NCBI GenBank assembly: GCA_013297655.1
Contig: JAAFHV010000049.1
Coordinates: 1-42,231 of the forward strand
DNA: 42,231 bases
Direction: 5' to 3'
Source: Myxococcales bacterium
Lineage (GTDB): Bacteria; Myxococcota_A; Polyangia; Polyangiales; Polyangiaceae
This document shows, one piece after another, positions 41,851-42,231 of this stretch. Position 1 is the first letter of the stretch. Each line of letters starts with the position of its first letter. The notes beneath the pieces were generated by a model. It was not told the origin of the DNA. It saw only the letters and a list, made by a program, of their open reading frames with translations, and ran no database searches. A program made the translations under genes and the position numbers.

Positions 41851-42231
41851 CGTAGAGACCTCCGCCGAGGGTGCGCGGCGAGGCGCGCCCGGTTCGGTCA
41901 CCGCTCCACAGGTTCGCCACGCAGCTCGATGGGGAGCTGTCTCGCTTCGCGCGCTCGGTTTCGCTACCAGGGAACGGCGCCAATCGCGCGGCTGCATCGA
42001 CCGCGCCAAACGAACCGCGCATGTCGCCGCCGCGCCCGCGCCGTCGACTCCGACGAACGCGCGTGACTGCCAATCGGCGCCGGGGGCAACGACCACGACC
42101 CCAACAGCGCGTCGGTTTTCCTTCGTCCTCGTCACGAACTTGCGGACTCGTAGCGTCGTCGGCCAATCCCTCGTCCGGGATTAGCTGCCTTTCGCGTCGT
42201 CGTCGCCGCGTCATCCCGGCCGCCTTCGTTG
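41851..42231. other. Gene-free 3' stretch
   Basis: 381 bp with no ORF I can support on either strand and no clear terminator hairpin after the PilT-like gene. It contains copy 3 of the 29-bp dispersed repeat. Confidence 0.5.
42125..42153. repeat. Dispersed 29-bp intergenic repeat, copy 3
   Basis: Reads GTCCTCGTCACGAA then CTTGCGGACTCGTAG, matching the copies at 26546 and 26611 in the same orientation, with one length difference near the start and changes in the GTGAGG part. It is more than 15 kb away from the others, so this is a dispersed family. Confidence 0.55.

Overview
The window is a GC-rich, gene-dense chromosomal segment that looks like a myxobacterium (Myxococcota, probably the Polyangiales/Labilithrix side). 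The reasons are the density of hybrid sensor kinases, sigma-54 enhancer-binding proteins and Cys-rich lipoproteins, the many 4-bp start/stop overlaps, and a PilT-like ATPase and an orphan FliA-type sigma factor with no flagellar genes nearby. This is inference from gene content; no rRNA or other taxonomic marker is present. I recognised no tRNA, rRNA, intact insertion sequence, CRISPR array or origin.

Layout. 1-3061: end of a FIST-domain sensor gene, overlapped by a large hybrid kinase. 3440-4324: a conserved-looking protein with a Pro/Lys/Glu tail. 4432-5132: a decayed gene. 5302-5550: an unusual array of about six phased hairpin units. 5923-8641: a PAS/PAS hybrid kinase divergent from a Sua5/YrdC-like gene. 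8715-11215: an AraC regulator divergent from a lipoprotein alpha-amylase of the animal type.

11602-22572 is the most interesting block: two divergent operons that look like a complete, undescribed polysaccharide synthesis/modification system. Leftward: an OpgC-like membrane acyltransferase, then a DUF3131 protein. Rightward, with 4-bp overlaps at three consecutive junctions: a GH2 glycosidase, a BcsA-like GT2 synthase without PilZ, two more DUF3131 proteins, and an outer-membrane beta-barrel candidate. The three DUF3131 paralogues share several motifs rich in acidic and aromatic residues and are exported, which suggests sugar-chain processing outside the cytoplasm.

22708-34135 is mainly regulatory: two sigma-54 activators around an unknown protein, several lipoproteins and envelope proteins, a PAS protein with a zinc-ribbon-like tail, a second and strongly diverged Sua5/YrdC paralogue downstream of a REC-EAL c-di-GMP phosphodiesterase, and a FliA/WhiG-type sigma factor. 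34305-35192 is a Cys-rich lipoprotein.

35960-41850 is a second polysaccharide-export module: a TolC-like outer-membrane coiled-coil protein, a HlyD-type periplasmic adaptor, and a second GT2 membrane synthase, followed by a PilT-like ATPase that has lost key catalytic residues. The window therefore carries two synthase systems flanking a signalling block, consistent with regulated surface polysaccharide production tied to motility or lifestyle switching. The functional links between blocks are inference from position.
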